From contig MU385931.1 in NCBI GenBank assembly GCA_022497145.1, positions 1-64,000 on the forward strand: a stretch of 64,000 bases of DNA, read 5' to 3'. How positions within the stretch are numbered: position 1 is the first letter of the stretch; every line of letters starts with the position of its first letter. Below, piece after piece: positions 1-10,083 of the stretch. A program made the position numbers and the translations under genes. This DNA comes from Rostrohypoxylon terebratum. Its lineage: Eukaryota > Ascomycota > Sordariomycetes > Xylariales > Hypoxylaceae. The notes below the pieces were generated by a model. That model worked only from the letters and a program-made list of their open reading frames with translations, was not told where the DNA came from and made no database searches.

Positions 1-91
1 ATTACACTTGACCTCTACGATTACTGTTACCTTAAAATCAAGACCCCCTTATGAAGCTATACTTACTAAGCCTAAGTATAGGTTCGTCACA
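1..91 (+). repeat. 3' end of a decayed LTR (left edge, truncated)
   Basis: Bases 9-31 align with bases 1416-1438 of the solo LTR at 1103-1498, differing at about four positions. Bases 71-91 match the last 20-odd bases of that LTR, ending TTCGTCACA where the other copy ends TTCGTAACA. The middle is diverged. This is therefore the end of another, older copy of the same LTR, cut by the window edge. Whether a full element continues to the left cannot be seen. Confidence 0.6.
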
Positions 92-508
92 TCTCTCAAC
101 CCTTCCGAAATAGCTTTGGGCCCTACTTGTGAAGTGATTCTAGGCAAGGACATGGTCTTTTTCAATGAAGCTTATGAGGAGAACTGGTGGAAAACCTTGC
201 CGGAAGCCCCCGCCGTCACGAGCCTGCTCCTTAAAGTACAACATAACCGAGCCTGGAAACCTGTCACACTCGACAACTTGGTTTCCCGTCTACCAAACCT
301 CGAAGAATTCCGCTACGAGAATATGGCTGAGGACTCCGCTGCCGACGCTATTCCGATACACCACAACCCCTCGTTCTCTGCTAAGCGCTGGTCAAGAGCC
401 TTAACATACTATCACAAGATTGAGGAACAATATTTCTCCATACCCCATAAGATTTATTACCTAGCGACCGAATTCGACCCTTTGCGACGTCCAACTGCCG
501 ATGATTAG
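92..508 (+). pseudogene. C-terminal fragment of an F-box-associated-like fungal protein, fused to LTR sequence
   Basis: The frame is open from base 8 to the TAG at 506-508, but its first 28 or so codons are read from LTR sequence and there is no ATG before the LTR edge. About 138 codons of unique sequence follow. They carry a segment reading LPNLEEFRYE, the leucine-rich style of the region after an F-box in lineage-expanded fungal proteins of the DUF6546 type. That family link is a weak impression. The N-terminal part of the gene is either to the left of the window or was displaced by the retroelement. I infer a gene fragment or pseudogene; a spliced gene starting outside the window is not excluded. 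Confidence 0.4.
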
Positions 509-1102
509 AGGTGGGCCTATGTCAATAACTTCCAATCTACATACACTGGGCGTGTGATACGGGAATTAGGTCATGAGGTTATTTACAACCATTGCTTGGA
601 TAATGTTGGTTGAGGTTCCAGACTGTATTGCCACTAATAGATCTTTAGCTTCTTGCTTAGCGCAACCACCAGCGGCAAGGCATGGGCTGCAGCCAGTTAT
701 GAAAACCTTAGGGTATGATGACAGAGGGAGGAGGGGTGTAAAGTAAAGAAAGCCCATCTGGAGAAGTGCGAGATTTCGGGTCCTTGACGGCTCCGTCTCA
801 AAGGAAACGATCGTTCGGCCCCACTGAAAAACGGAAGGCAGGCACTTACAGCACGGGAGGCGGTTAAGGTGGATAAGGCTTGAAAAGCTTTAGGTAATAA
901 GTCGGCGTACTGCCGCGATGAGTATTGCCTGACTATTAGACTATAGTCTATAATAATAATAATTCAAATTCACGATACCTTTCTAAGTATTATATTGCAG
1001 CTCTTATTTCATTGATAGTTTACATAACATATTGTCTCTATAATATGTGCCTTGAGGTTTATTTTCTTTTGTGATAATCTCCGTAGATTTTCAACCAGTA
1101 TG
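509..1102. other. Intergenic, no gene seen
   Basis: There is no convincing coding sequence. A short open frame on the minus strand (566-757) has no support. The second half becomes AT-rich with a run of ATA trinucleotides near 945-960. The last five bases, GTATG (1098-1102), are the left target-site copy of the solo LTR that follows. Confidence 0.6.
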
Positions 1103-1498
1103 TGTCACGACCCCAAATAAAGACCCCACGGAGGAAGGAATAATCCGAGGGTCACGTGACTGAAACGATGAATCAAGGAGAGAGGAACCCCGATTCAACG
1201 ATTCAAGAAACGATGAATCAAGGTGATAGCAACTACTTATCCACGATTCACCAAGAACTCAAGAAGGAAGGAATAGTATAAGAAGAATGGTGTCCCCCAT
1301 GTATCTAGTCATTCCTTTAGCTCACCAGCTATCAATCTAAGTCTATTACTTCAACCACATCGAACTAATAGAGAGAGGACTCCAAGCCTCTCTTACGAAC
1401 AGTCCACCTTTGATCTGATCTCTACGAGTACTGCTAACAAACAAGGAAACCCACGAATCACCCCGTATACCTTAGTACCTAGGTATAGGTTCGTAACA
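1103..1498 (+). mobile_element. Solo LTR of an LTR retrotransposon, 396 bp
   Basis: The element starts TGTCACGA and ends TCGTAACA, so its ends form the short inverted repeat (TG...CA) expected of LTRs. It is flanked by a perfect 5-bp direct repeat, GTATG, at 1098-1102 and 1499-1503, which is a target-site duplication. No internal domain lies next to it, so it is a solo LTR left by recombination between two LTRs. A TATAAG promoter-like site lies near 1277. Internally it has repeated ACGATGAATCAAGG and ACGATTCA motifs at about 1165-1250. A decayed relative lies at bases 1-91. Orientation is arbitrary without the internal region. Confidence 0.85.
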
Positions 1499-1503
1499 GT
1501 ATG

Positions 1504-2241
1504 ATATATCTCATGCACGACCTTTGGCGGATCCATTAGTACTATATTGTTAACGACAAAAGAATTTATATCTACAGTTGTTCATTTCATGACAAGATAA
1601 CTTAAGCACTTTAAGTACCTGATTCTAGGTAGGTAAGTAGGCTAGACGACTATCGTTCAAAGGCAATAGTTGGCGCTGAGCCCTCGGCATAGCATTTTGC
1701 CTTCGACGTCGTAGAATGATTTCCGATGATCATATCCAACTAGTATACGAAGCATAGAACGTCTGACTTCAATGCCTTGACATTTAGGAAAGGGCTTTCT
1801 AACTCGCTATGAACCTGATCCTCCACCTTGTAGTCAAGGCTTCCGTATAATATGGGCCATCCAAAGTCACTTGTGCCAATTCCCAACCCACATCTGGGAA
1901 AAAAATATCTGCCAACCGCCACATCCTTTTTCCAAGGCTATTCAAATGAGGTTATCCAAGTTTCGAGCTCAGCTCCAGACTTGCTCATTGCATACAACCC
2001 AAGATTAGACAACCTCATCTCTTTACTGCTCTACTCTGAAGGCCTTTCTGGCCGTGAAAAAAAAAACTCCATTCGAAAAGCAAGAGGATTTAATCCATAC
2101 TCCCATATCTCTGATCAATTCAAGGTATCGACGTAAGTATCAAGTACCTATTATATTCCATATCACCGAGACAAATTTGATCAGTGTCTCAGGAAAGGTT
2201 ATTTTCTTACTAACATGTACGATATAGTCAAGTCCATCATC
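1504..2241. other. Intergenic sequence and probable 5' leader of the next gene, with a leader intron
   Basis: The left part holds nothing recognisable. Near the right end, GTAAGT at 2133 and an acceptor AG at 2226-2227, with TTACTAAC as branch site about 15 bp before the acceptor, mark a good 95-bp intron (2133-2227). The reading frame that would join across it has a TAG at 2006-2008 and no ATG between there and 2132, so I place the intron in the 5' UTR of the gene that starts at 2242. Confidence 0.45.
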
Positions 2242-2967
2242 ATGGCTGCTGGATCTGACGTGGCGGTTTACCTGCTAGACCTGCCGATGGCCAATAACCA
2301 ATTCACTCGAATCTTCTTCCGTACTCAGCCGCCCGACCCCGAGGATGTCGTCGACTCCAAGCTATTAAAGATGTTCAAGATCCCGGGTTTAGAATACCAG
2401 AAAATCCTTTCCGATTGGAGCGATCACACTGAGTTCAACCTTGTCGAAATTCTCGATATCATCGACTTGGAGGACTGGAATGAGTGGAAGCCGGGTGATG
2501 AGTTAGACGACGCCGAAGAGAAGCAGGCACGTCTTGGGGGTTTGCTCATCGGAGTCTTCCAAGCTTGTATGCGACACTCGCGCCTCTTCTTCGTGGAAAT
2601 GGGCGATGAGTCGTGGACCATCAATGACAAACTTGATCTCTTTTACTACAACGTCCGCATGGAGGTCGTCTCCAAGGGAATCGAGGGTGGAGGGTTTTCC
2701 TTGAACACTGGCAACCCCCTGCTAGACGCTCTCAACCCTGGTTCCTTGGACCAGCTCACGACCGACATTGTGCGAGAGATTGTACAATTCATCACTGTGA
2801 CCTGCATGTTCAACCTTTCAAACATGCCCGCTGGCCAGACGGCCCCGAATACCCCTCTCATTCGCTTGATGGAGGGTTGGATCCGCCAGACCGAAGTTAT
2901 CGCCGGTGCTCACCCTGAGCGCCCCGAACTCCCTGAGGACCCCGTGGTTCCCCAGGATGATGAGTGA
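2242..2967 (+). CDS. Conserved-looking hypothetical protein, 241 aa
   Basis: I do not recognise the family. The frame is open back to 2215, but the ATG at 2242 sits in ATCATCATGGCT, an excellent fungal start context, and follows a leader intron ending at 2227, so I chose it. The protein is acidic, has no signal peptide and no clear membrane segment. It is rich in Leu, Asp and Glu, with a Pro/Glu-rich C-terminal tail. Features that can be seen are a DPEDVVDSKLL segment, an acidic EILDIIDLEDWNEW stretch and a mostly helical middle. Codon use is biased to C-ending codons like the housekeeping genes here, which supports a real gene. It is convergent with the nitrilase gene, with 196 bp between stop codons. 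Confidence 0.6.
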   Translation: MAAGSDVAVYLLDLPMANNQFTRIFFRTQPPDPEDVVDSKLLKMFKIPGLEYQKILSDWSDHTEFNLVEILDIIDLEDWNEWKPGDELDDAEEKQARLGGLLIGVFQACMRHSRLFFVEMGDESWTINDKLDLFYYNVRMEVVSKGIEGGGFSLNTGNPLLDALNPGSLDQLTTDIVREIVQFITVTCMFNLSNMPAGQTAPNTPLIRLMEGWIRQTEVIAGAHPERPELPEDPVVPQDDE

Positions 2968-3163
2968 AACAGAATGGCGACAGGCTACTGTGCCACAGAA
3001 ATGCAAATGCCTTAAGTGTTAGGTAGAAGGAAACACGGGTGTAAGAGATACACATGAATTGACGAATTTGAGAACCTGGAGATTTTGATGTGATAATTGA
3101 ATGAAAATGAATCAATTGCAACGTACAATGCTAACCATATTCCAGTCTAATAGCTTCATCCAC

Positions 3164-4261
3164 TCATTCGAATAACACTGGCTGTCTCCGCCTCCGATCC
3201 ACCTTCAACTCGAATACATCCAACCTCTGATACCCTCCAGCAAGGTCGTGATACTGCTTCCCCTCTATACAATCCTCCAAATTTACATCGACGTATAAAA
3301 TGCCCTCTTTCTTCTGGAGCAAGTCCTTTCGTTCCTGAACTCCCGTCTCCGCATCAATAGTAAACCCCGGTAACAACGTCCCCGTCGTATCTAAAAACAT
3401 GGTGGCCCCTCTGGATGAACGTTCTAACCCTTGCGACACGATTTCAGGCGTGCTGGAGCCGTAGGTAGCAGCTTCGATGGCGTCGGCGCCAAGGTGGCCA
3501 GCGCAAAGAACACCGAAGCACTTCGCTTCGAAGCAGTGGGCTGCCGCTCTCGTCCTATTCGCAGCCACATTATCGTAGTTCACGCCACGGGCGACGCTTG
3601 AAAGCGAGGCCTTGCCCTCGGTTCTGTCGCCATTGACAGCTTCACTACTAGATGTAGGTGCCACACCCTCAGGCAACCGAGTGGGCCAAATAGCTGGCCA
3701 AGAGCTAATATGGATCTGTTCTCCCTGCGCCGTCATAGTGTACAGTGCCAGGGGATTAGTATTCTCCCCACAGATCAGCGTGCCAACCTTGCCGAACTGG
3801 GTCTCAGTCACCCGTAAACCATGACCATCTCCGGGAGCCCAGGTCAGTTTCTCGTAGAACGTGGGCATGAGCTTCCGGTGATGAACGAGGATTTCTCCAT
3901 CTGTCCCTATGATCACATTCGAATTCCACAATGTAGCGCTGCTGTATCGCGCCTTCTCTGAGAAGCCTAGACTGACGAGAACGCCGAGTTGCTTAGCTGC
4001 TGCGCGAATCGAGTCGATTTCGTCGCCGTCGACGTAGATGGACTCGGTTGCCATCTTTTTGAACAGATCATGATTCTCCGATGGCGCCCGTAGAGCGCTC
4101 CATATGGGAAACGCGGGGATGTAGGACTCGGGGAAGACTATGAGGTTAGCTTTGTTACTTGCGGCTTCTTGGATCAATAATATGGCCTTTGCCGTCGTTT
4201 CCTTCGCCGAGAGGAAGACGGGCGAGGCGTGGCAAGCCGCTATCCGCGTGACCGTACTCAT
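3164..4261 (-). CDS. Nitrilase-family carbon-nitrogen hydrolase, 365 aa
   Basis: This is a cytosolic-type nitrilase (CN-hydrolase superfamily, branch 1), a class that converts nitriles to carboxylic acids and ammonia. The Glu-Lys-Cys catalytic triad is complete: Glu45 in FPES, Lys130 in HHRKLMPT and Cys164 in LICGENTNP. The motif after the cysteine (GENTNPLA, then AQGEQIHISSWP) is typical of nitrilases; cyanide hydratases and arylacetonitrilases more often have CWEH here. The 365-aa length is normal and there are no introns. The ATG at 4261 has a good context (ATCATCATGAG). It is divergent from the gene at 4943 with about 680 bp between. The natural substrate cannot be read from sequence; plant-derived or cyanogenic nitriles are common guesses for the family. 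Confidence 0.9.
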   Translation of the reverse strand: MSTVTRIAACHASPVFLSAKETTAKAILLIQEAASNKANLIVFPESYIPAFPIWSALRAPSENHDLFKKMATESIYVDGDEIDSIRAAAKQLGVLVSLGFSEKARYSSATLWNSNVIIGTDGEILVHHRKLMPTFYEKLTWAPGDGHGLRVTETQFGKVGTLICGENTNPLALYTMTAQGEQIHISSWPAIWPTRLPEGVAPTSSSEAVNGDRTEGKASLSSVARGVNYDNVAANRTRAAAHCFEAKCFGVLCAGHLGADAIEAATYGSSTPEIVSQGLERSSRGATMFLDTTGTLLPGFTIDAETGVQERKDLLQKKEGILYVDVNLEDCIEGKQYHDLAGGYQRLDVFELKVDRRRRQPVLFE

Positions 4262-4942
4262 GATGATCAGAGAGTAGGATTAATCTGTGTTGAAACTCTT
4301 GCACCAGGTAACGAATTCATGTATCACACCATTTCAACAATCTGGTTGCCTTAATAACAATCGTGTCGGGCTCTGACTTCGGCATCCGGGATTTGCTCAC
4401 GGTCGTGAAGTACAACTTCTAAAGCAGATGAGGGGAAATCGCATGATTTCGACCTATAGAAAATATCATTCACTCAATTCCGAGATTTATGTCCATTTGT
4501 TTGATTATACCCGTACCTTTATAGCCAGTGTACTGTCTCATCGTGTCTCTAGGGGCTGATGATCTAACCGAGTAAGCAACTTCTCGCGGTGGTGGTCGCA
4601 TCGCAAACGTAATCCGCAATGGAATTTCGCACGATTCGATCACGACCCGATTGAGGTACATATTGATTTCGCATGTGAGCAATTATGATCAAGATGTCAT
4701 CGAAGATCTTAGAATCATTCTAGTTAGTATTCTGAAAGGGTTTGCTTTTTGGAAGCGGAAAACTCTCAGGTTAGTAGATATGGCGCGTAAATTTTGCTTT
4801 CCAACCCTGGGAGGCGAGGAGCCAGCCCCCCAGGTTCCAAAGCACGGACTTTCAAAATTTGCGTTATTATCCCAGCTGTCAATCATTACCGTCATTCACG
4901 TAAGTTACATCATCTTGATTTAAGACAGCATCGCTCTCGAGA
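4262..4942. other. Divergent promoter region between the nitrilase gene and the 4943 gene
   Basis: This 681-bp region holds no supported gene; the short open frames have no coding character. It must contain both promoters. An imperfect inverted repeat is visible around 4802-4836, AACCCTGGGAGG against CCCCCCAGGTT. No clear TATA box was found. Confidence 0.5.
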
Positions 4943-5695
4943 ATGCCCACAAGTGTATTCTACTTTGATCCTCCCGGTATGTGCTGGAAAGACAACTCAG
5001 ATGGCTCCTCTGACTGACATCATGCTATCACAGGGCCGCTAAACTTCAAGGCGCCATGGTTGACGTTTCCATCCGGAGATCTGCTAGCTCCGGGAATCCG
5101 TCGTGGAAGGGCGGCCAAGGCAGCCCAGGTAGCCCAAAGAAAGACAGACACCCCAAGAAGTTCGGGAGACAGAGCTGAGGAACTATTACGAAAACGACAA
5201 CGACAGAAAAGGAGTCCCAAACCTCAAATTATCAGCTTGATTAGTTCCGATGACGAAGGTGGCTCGTGCTCACGTTCGCTTCCTGCGCAGAATTCTCGAC
5301 AGAACCGCCTTCGTAACGATCCATACCAGACCAAGATCTCCCAGGATGAGGTGAATAAAGGTATGGCCGCCGCCAAACGACTTTCCAGGGCGGCAATCAG
5401 ACCAACGCCCGAACAAGTGGCAAGTAGGCCAGCTCTGTCTGAAGTCACGGCAAGACAACTACCTGGGATAAGGCGCTTCGGGACACACACAAATTCTGTC
5501 GAGCTGAAGGATAGAAGATTCTTGGTGAAGTTGGGATTTCTGAGTCCAAAGCGACCCAAGTTTTCAGAACCAACTGATCTCAAAGATCTTGCCCAGGATA
5601 CAGAAGAATGGGTAACGCCACGTTCTGATTCTCCCAATCCGCTTAACCCTTCTTCTATACCCCCCTCTTCCTTCATACCCCTTGATGTAGATTAA
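4943..5695 (+). CDS. Hypothetical basic nuclear-looking protein with a SUMO-interaction-like motif, 231 aa
   Basis: There are two exons, 4943-4976 and 5034-5695. The 57-bp intron has donor GTATGT, branch CTGAC and acceptor CACAG, and joins the short first exon (MPTSVFYFDPPG) in frame to LNFKAPWLTFPSGDLLAPG. The protein is basic and low in hydrophobic residues, with an Arg/Lys cluster at about residues 60-72 resembling a nuclear localisation signal. Directly after it, IISLISSDDE (residues 76-85) has the shape of a SUMO-interaction motif: branched hydrophobic residues followed by serines and acids. The C-terminus is Pro/Ser-rich. I do not recognise the family. It converges on the DHA1 exporter with only 75 bp between stop codons. 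A nuclear or chromatin role is an inference from composition. Confidence 0.65.
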
Positions 5696-5770
5696 ACAAT
5701 AATAAAATCTATGTAGATGAATCCGGATATGCCCTACTCTTTTCTATACCCATCCCAATGCAATGCAACA

Positions 5771-7457
5771 TTACAATTTAACAACAAACCGCGTTCTCAG
5801 ATACTCGCCATAGTGGAAGAACAGCCACGGTACCGGTGTGAAGGCAAAGCATATGAACCCCAACACCGTGTTTCCCCAGCCCAGCCCCAGGTTACTATAC
5901 AGCGGCGTCGCAGCAAATGTCAAGAACGCCCCGAAGGGACTCCGGATAATAACATTCGCCGCGAGAGCCGACGCCGCGGCCTCCGGGCCGAAAGCATCCA
6001 CCAAGTAAGCCTGGCACGGGAGCAAGACGAAGAGGGCCCCCAACCCCACGATGAACGTCCCGATCTCGGGGACGATCCAATGGACCCTGTAGTACGCGCT
6101 CCACCCATACAAGAACACGCCGAGGGGCGTGATCGGGGCGAACCACTTCATCAAGATGAGCCGCTTCTCGGGTTTGGCCACCTTGCTTCCCGCGGTCTGG
6201 CCGAGCAGCTTGTCGCCGAGGAAGGTGAAGATGGCTAAGCCGCACAACATGCCGATACCGAGCCCTAGATACGCGAGGCCTGAGGACCCAGGGTTGAACC
6301 CGTATTGCCCCTCGAATACGCTTGGGAACGTGGTGAAGAGGAGGAATATGAGACCGAAGAGGACGCCTGTGTACAAAGACAGTAATAGGGTGATGGGTGA
6401 GAAGAGAATCATTTTGATCGGGCGGACAGTCGAGCGAACGAATAATTCTCGGGGCGATAGTTTCGATTGTAGCTTGGAGGTTAGATTGTTGTTTCCAGTC
6501 TCCTTCCGGAGACGCTCCGTCTTCTTCTGTAGCAGGACCCTCGCGTTCGTCTCCCTTAGGAATAGCACCGATATTATACTGAGACTTCCCGACTGTGTAT
6601 AGTAGGTTAGCCACGGCGGTTAGGGGGCACAGTATGTAAGACCTAAGCTTACCAAGATTAGGATAATTCGGAAAGTCCAACGCCAACCGATGTACTCCGA
6701 CACAAAACCACCGATGATGGGTCCGATTGTCTGCGCGATCTTCTGTCAATTCCACTGCCGTTTCCTTCCATCAATATGGCAGATTAACATACGGGTCCTA
6801 GAAGCGGTCCCAAGAGGAAACTCGCCATAGCCATTCCCCTCTTCTCCTGCGGAGTCACGTCGGCTATTGTCCCACCCCCTATCGTCAAGGGACCGGCAGA
6901 CGCGCAGCCGGCCAGGAATCTAAAGGCAAGGAACATACCAACATTCGTGCTCAGAGCGCAACCCAGAGTGAAGCAGATGTAGACGAAATTGCAGACGTAG
7001 TAGATGGGGAGTCTCCCGTATAGCTCAGAGAACGGCGCGAGGAATAAAGGTCCGACCATAAAACCCAAAACGTAAATGCTTACGGTGAAGGTAGCGACTG
7101 TGGAGCTCGTGACATGGAATTCTGCGGCTAGTTCTGCTGCTCCGGGAGCAAACATCGTCGCGGCTAGATTTCTAGTAAAATGGCGTGTCAACTAGGTCGA
7201 GATAGACATGTGCAGCGGGGAGATACATACGCGTATAGGACGAAAAGACTAACATAGGCAATATGAAGGCCCTTCTTGTATCCCGGCCAGTTCATAGGGT
7301 TCGCAGGATCATCAGGCCCATCCCAGTCCACGATATCAGGATCATACGCCTTTTGCTCCATTGTCGCTTCTCCACGCTCGGTATCTTGATTTTCGCTGCC
7401 GTCTGGATTCCTGGATCCAATTGTTTCCTCCGAGTCTAGACCTTCTTGACTGACCAT
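5771..7457 (-). CDS. MFS multidrug exporter, DHA1 (12-TM) family, 501 aa
   Basis: This is a plasma-membrane proton antiporter that exports drugs or small toxic compounds. The four exons are 7231-7457, 6793-7171, 6653-6730 and 5771-6592; the introns of 59, 62 and 60 bp join in frame. The cytosolic N-terminus carries the fungal DHA1 hallmark DPANPMNWP just before TM1. Next come FSELYGRLPIY (motif A, loop 2-3), RFLAGC in TM4 and GPTIGPIIGGF in TM5 (motif C, the antiporter signature). A long basic central loop follows LFLRETNARVLL, then TM7-12. Length and order match Flr1/Mdr-type transporters. The gene ends close to the convergent 4943 gene. A perfect inverted repeat 311 bp upstream (7768-7821) may be a regulator site. 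The substrate is unknown. Confidence 0.9.
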
Positions 7458-8590
7458 GGCGAATTATTTCAGCGTAATATATGATGGACAAAAAAGATAC
7501 CCTCGAGGGCGAATCTATCGGTTAAAGAACTTGGATTGACTCAGCAGTTACAGTCGAACGGACAGGTATGTCGAAATATGTTCTCTTTACATCCAAGATA
7601 TTTGTGGGCAATAGGTACACAAATTTATGACAAGAGTGTGATGTTATATCCTAGACCCGAAAGTTTGAAATTCTCTTTATACGACAGTTGCATGTCAAGA
7701 TCAACATGGCTGAAGGGCTAAGATTAATCAAATAGCATGACTCAATATGATTTCAATGCTATGGAATCCGATGCTCCGCTATCAACTTCGTGAGACCGTC
7801 TTGTCGGCACCGGAGCATCGGCACGGATGATCGGAGGAACAGGGGTTCGGCGCCTCGTTGCTCACCAATTCGCCGAGATTAGTCTCGACAATTACTTATT
7901 TGACTCGGGAACTCCTCCCTCTTTCTCAGTTTACTTCGCCGCAATCTTATATAACACGACTTATATTTTTTAGATGACATTGCAAAAGTACGTCAGCTCA
8001 TGCAGGGCTTCAGACGAAGCAAAGGGGACACGGACCACAGCGTGTTCGCTGATACAATTCACATTATAATGACAGACGATGGGCTTTTTCCAAGTCCACC
8101 GCACCATTCACAAAGGCACAGTCCCCCGAAAATGGTACCTACCTTTGTCCTTAGTACGCGAATCAAATCCCCAGTGAAACACTGAACGCACGGCAGTTAA
8201 GACTCCAGCTCTCATCAGCCAACCAGGTTTATTCATACTAATTCATTGGGCACTATCCAGACACCAACCCATCACTTTTCGAAACACAACGAAGCACACA
8301 TATAAAAAATATATAGTTTATTGACAGAAAGTTGAAGAGCAAAGGGCCTTAATGTCCCATTTCTGTTAAGTCCACTTCCGGTCATGTCCGCTGGTCTTAT
8401 ACCCCACTTTACCGGTCCCGGGTTTTCGGGTTATACAATGGAATCAATTTTCGGACCTTCCCGTTGCCATCTTCCCAGTAGGCCTAACTTGATTACAGCG
8501 CTTCTGCATTGCGAACATAAACTCCAGTGAGAAGGTGCTAGATTATTTTGTTTATAAACTTTCATTCTGATTAACACTAGGTACCGATCT
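7458..8590. other. Intergenic region upstream of the DHA1 exporter
   Basis: No gene is supported. The region contains the 11-bp inverted repeat at 7768-7778 and 7811-7821, described separately. Otherwise it is mixed-composition sequence with short unsupported open frames. Confidence 0.5.
7768..7821. promoter_or_regulatory. Perfect 11-bp inverted repeat upstream of the DHA1 exporter
   Basis: CCGATGCTCCG (7768-7778) and CGGAGCATCGG (7811-7821) are exact reverse complements separated by 32 bp. They carry CGG/CCG ends, the half-sites typical of Zn2Cys6 fungal regulators. They lie about 311 bp upstream of the exporter start codon. A regulatory role is an inference; a simple hairpin is the alternative. 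Confidence 0.35.
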
Positions 8591-8824
8591 CTAGTAGATC
8601 TTTTCGTTGTCTCCTGTCAAGCTGTAGGCAACTCCTTGAAGCTGTTCCGCGGCTCGTTCTAAACACTTCAGGGGTTCTGCTATCCGCGCCGCCGCTATCT
8701 GTGCCATTCCTCTGGCATTATCCATGTCTGAGATCAATTCGTTTCCTATTTCGGCGACTCCGACTTCCGATTCCCCTATTGCGTTGGAGGAGTCTGCTAA
8801 TCTGCCAGTTCCGCTTGCGCTTCT
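8591..8824 (-). pseudogene. Probable 3' remnant of a coding sequence, helical C-terminus
   Basis: A minus-strand frame stays open for 77 codons and ends at the TAG at 8591-8593. It encodes a coherent amphipathic sequence (pieces include VAEIGNELISDMDNARG and LKCLERAAEQLQG). Immediately upstream in the same frame, after a TGA at 8825-8827, a further dozen codons look alike; TGA there could have come from CGA by a C-to-T change. No start codon or upstream exon was found. I do not recognise the family. It could be a 3' exon with a missed intron, but a decayed gene is more likely. Confidence 0.3.
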
Positions 8825-9080
8825 TCAAGCTGTAGATTCAAGGGAGGTTTCTCGTATGCGTTATGAATTCGTGGGTATCCAAGCTTTCTATACCCATAGC
8901 CTTTCTTTGATAGTTTAATCTATTTGTATAGGTATCGATTATGCGAAGTGTTTAGCTGAAGTTTCTTCTAAGAGGTATATCGTCGCGATACGATTAAATT
9001 AGGATCGCTGCAACGACAGCCACCGATGAACGAGTTGCGTAACTTCCATCAACGCCCCGACTGTGTCCCCAGTCTCTCGC

Positions 9081-9992
9081 TTAGATAGGAATACCTTGGT
9101 CGCATGCGAACACGGCGTCGCTGTTTTCTTCCAGCGCATTTACAATCAAGCGCCAAACACTCTTATCCCACATGAGTCCAGCATGTCCGACGGTGTCATT
9201 AGGACAAGTATCCTGGACGAAAACGTTGTTGACCCCCGCTTCGTTGACTTCGCTAACGTCTGGTGCTACTAGTGTATCCGATTTCGACATAATGATCGTG
9301 ATTTTGTTGCCGGGCTGGGCAATATGCCCCGTGTTATTCAGGAAGTCTTTGTATACAGCGCCACCCGTCATCATGTCGTCGCAAGCGGGACATCCCAGTG
9401 CGTCCTGCACAACCTTAGCCAGGGCTCGGGTAATGTTTCCGCCAATATACCACAAGTCCGTGAAACCGTAGTACTTCGCTCCGTGGATAGCAGGTCCCAG
9501 AGCTACGATGTGCTCCACAATTTCCGATACGCCGGGTTGTGTCATAGGGACATATATAGACTGGACACCCCCTTCGGAGTGGCCTACAATATCAACCTTG
9601 GATGCACCAGTCTTGTCCTTGACCTCCTTAACGAAATCCGCAATGTCCTTCGCGGAATCAGACATCGTTCTCAGCCCACCAATCCACGGGACGAGCGGCC
9701 ATGACCCATAAGTCTGGGAGAAAGTACAGTAGCCACGGCGGTTCAGCTCATACTGGAGCATGTTTAAGTCGACGTTTCGGTTGGCAGACAAGCCGTGTAG
9801 CATAACGACCGGGTTCCGCTCGCTCTTGCAAGAGAAGTCATTAGCCGGTGCGCCATAGAGTTCGCTCAAGGTCAAGGCGTCGGGAATGGTGATATTGACG
9901 CCGATCAATCCACGTTCTTCAACACTCTTCGGAAGAGCGTTGACACTCAGGGACCCGAGGGTCTGGGCGATGAGGAGTGTTGCTGGTCTCAT
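9081..9992 (-). CDS. Secreted lipase/esterase, class 2 (EstA/EstB-like) alpha/beta hydrolase, 303 aa
   Basis: This secreted enzyme is predicted to hydrolyse lipid or other carboxyl esters outside the cell. I start it at ATG 9992; the frame runs seven codons further but only to a GTG. The first 20 or so residues (MRPATLLIAQ...VNA) form a signal peptide. The oxyanion-hole motif is MLHG (residues 64-67). Ser139 in GHSEG is the nucleophile, Asp239 in SKSDTLVAP and His270 in VGHAG complete a plausible triad, as in the PF01674 Lipase_2 group. Several cysteines (55, 89, 201, 204, 263) and N-glycosylation sequons fit secretion. There are no introns. A TATATAA box at 10084-10090 lies about 95 bp upstream of the start. 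Confidence 0.88.
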   Translation of the reverse strand: MRPATLLIAQTLGSLSVNALPKSVEERGLIGVNITIPDALTLSELYGAPANDFSCKSERNPVVMLHGLSANRNVDLNMLQYELNRRGYCTFSQTYGSWPLVPWIGGLRTMSDSAKDIADFVKEVKDKTGASKVDIVGHSEGGVQSIYVPMTQPGVSEIVEHIVALGPAIHGAKYYGFTDLWYIGGNITRALAKVVQDALGCPACDDMMTGGAVYKDFLNNTGHIAQPGNKITIIMSKSDTLVAPDVSEVNEAGVNNVFVQDTCPNDTVGHAGLMWDKSVWRLIVNALEENSDAVFACDQGIPI

Positions 9993-10083
9993 GATAATCT
10001 GGCTAAGAAGCACTTATGGCGTGGAGGACACGGTACACACCACCGAATCATGGCAGGTTGCTTGGGCTGGCTGGGCTTGACCC

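Noticed and set aside
92..1102. Sequence between the two LTR copies as the inside of one short retroelement
   Set aside because: The right LTR has its own target duplication on both sides, so it inserted independently. No primer-binding site, polypurine tract or gag/pol sequence is present.
5895..6755. 286-codon minus-strand frame overlapping the DHA1 exporter
   Set aside because: It is out of frame with the exporter and lacks membrane character; the spliced exporter model explains the region.
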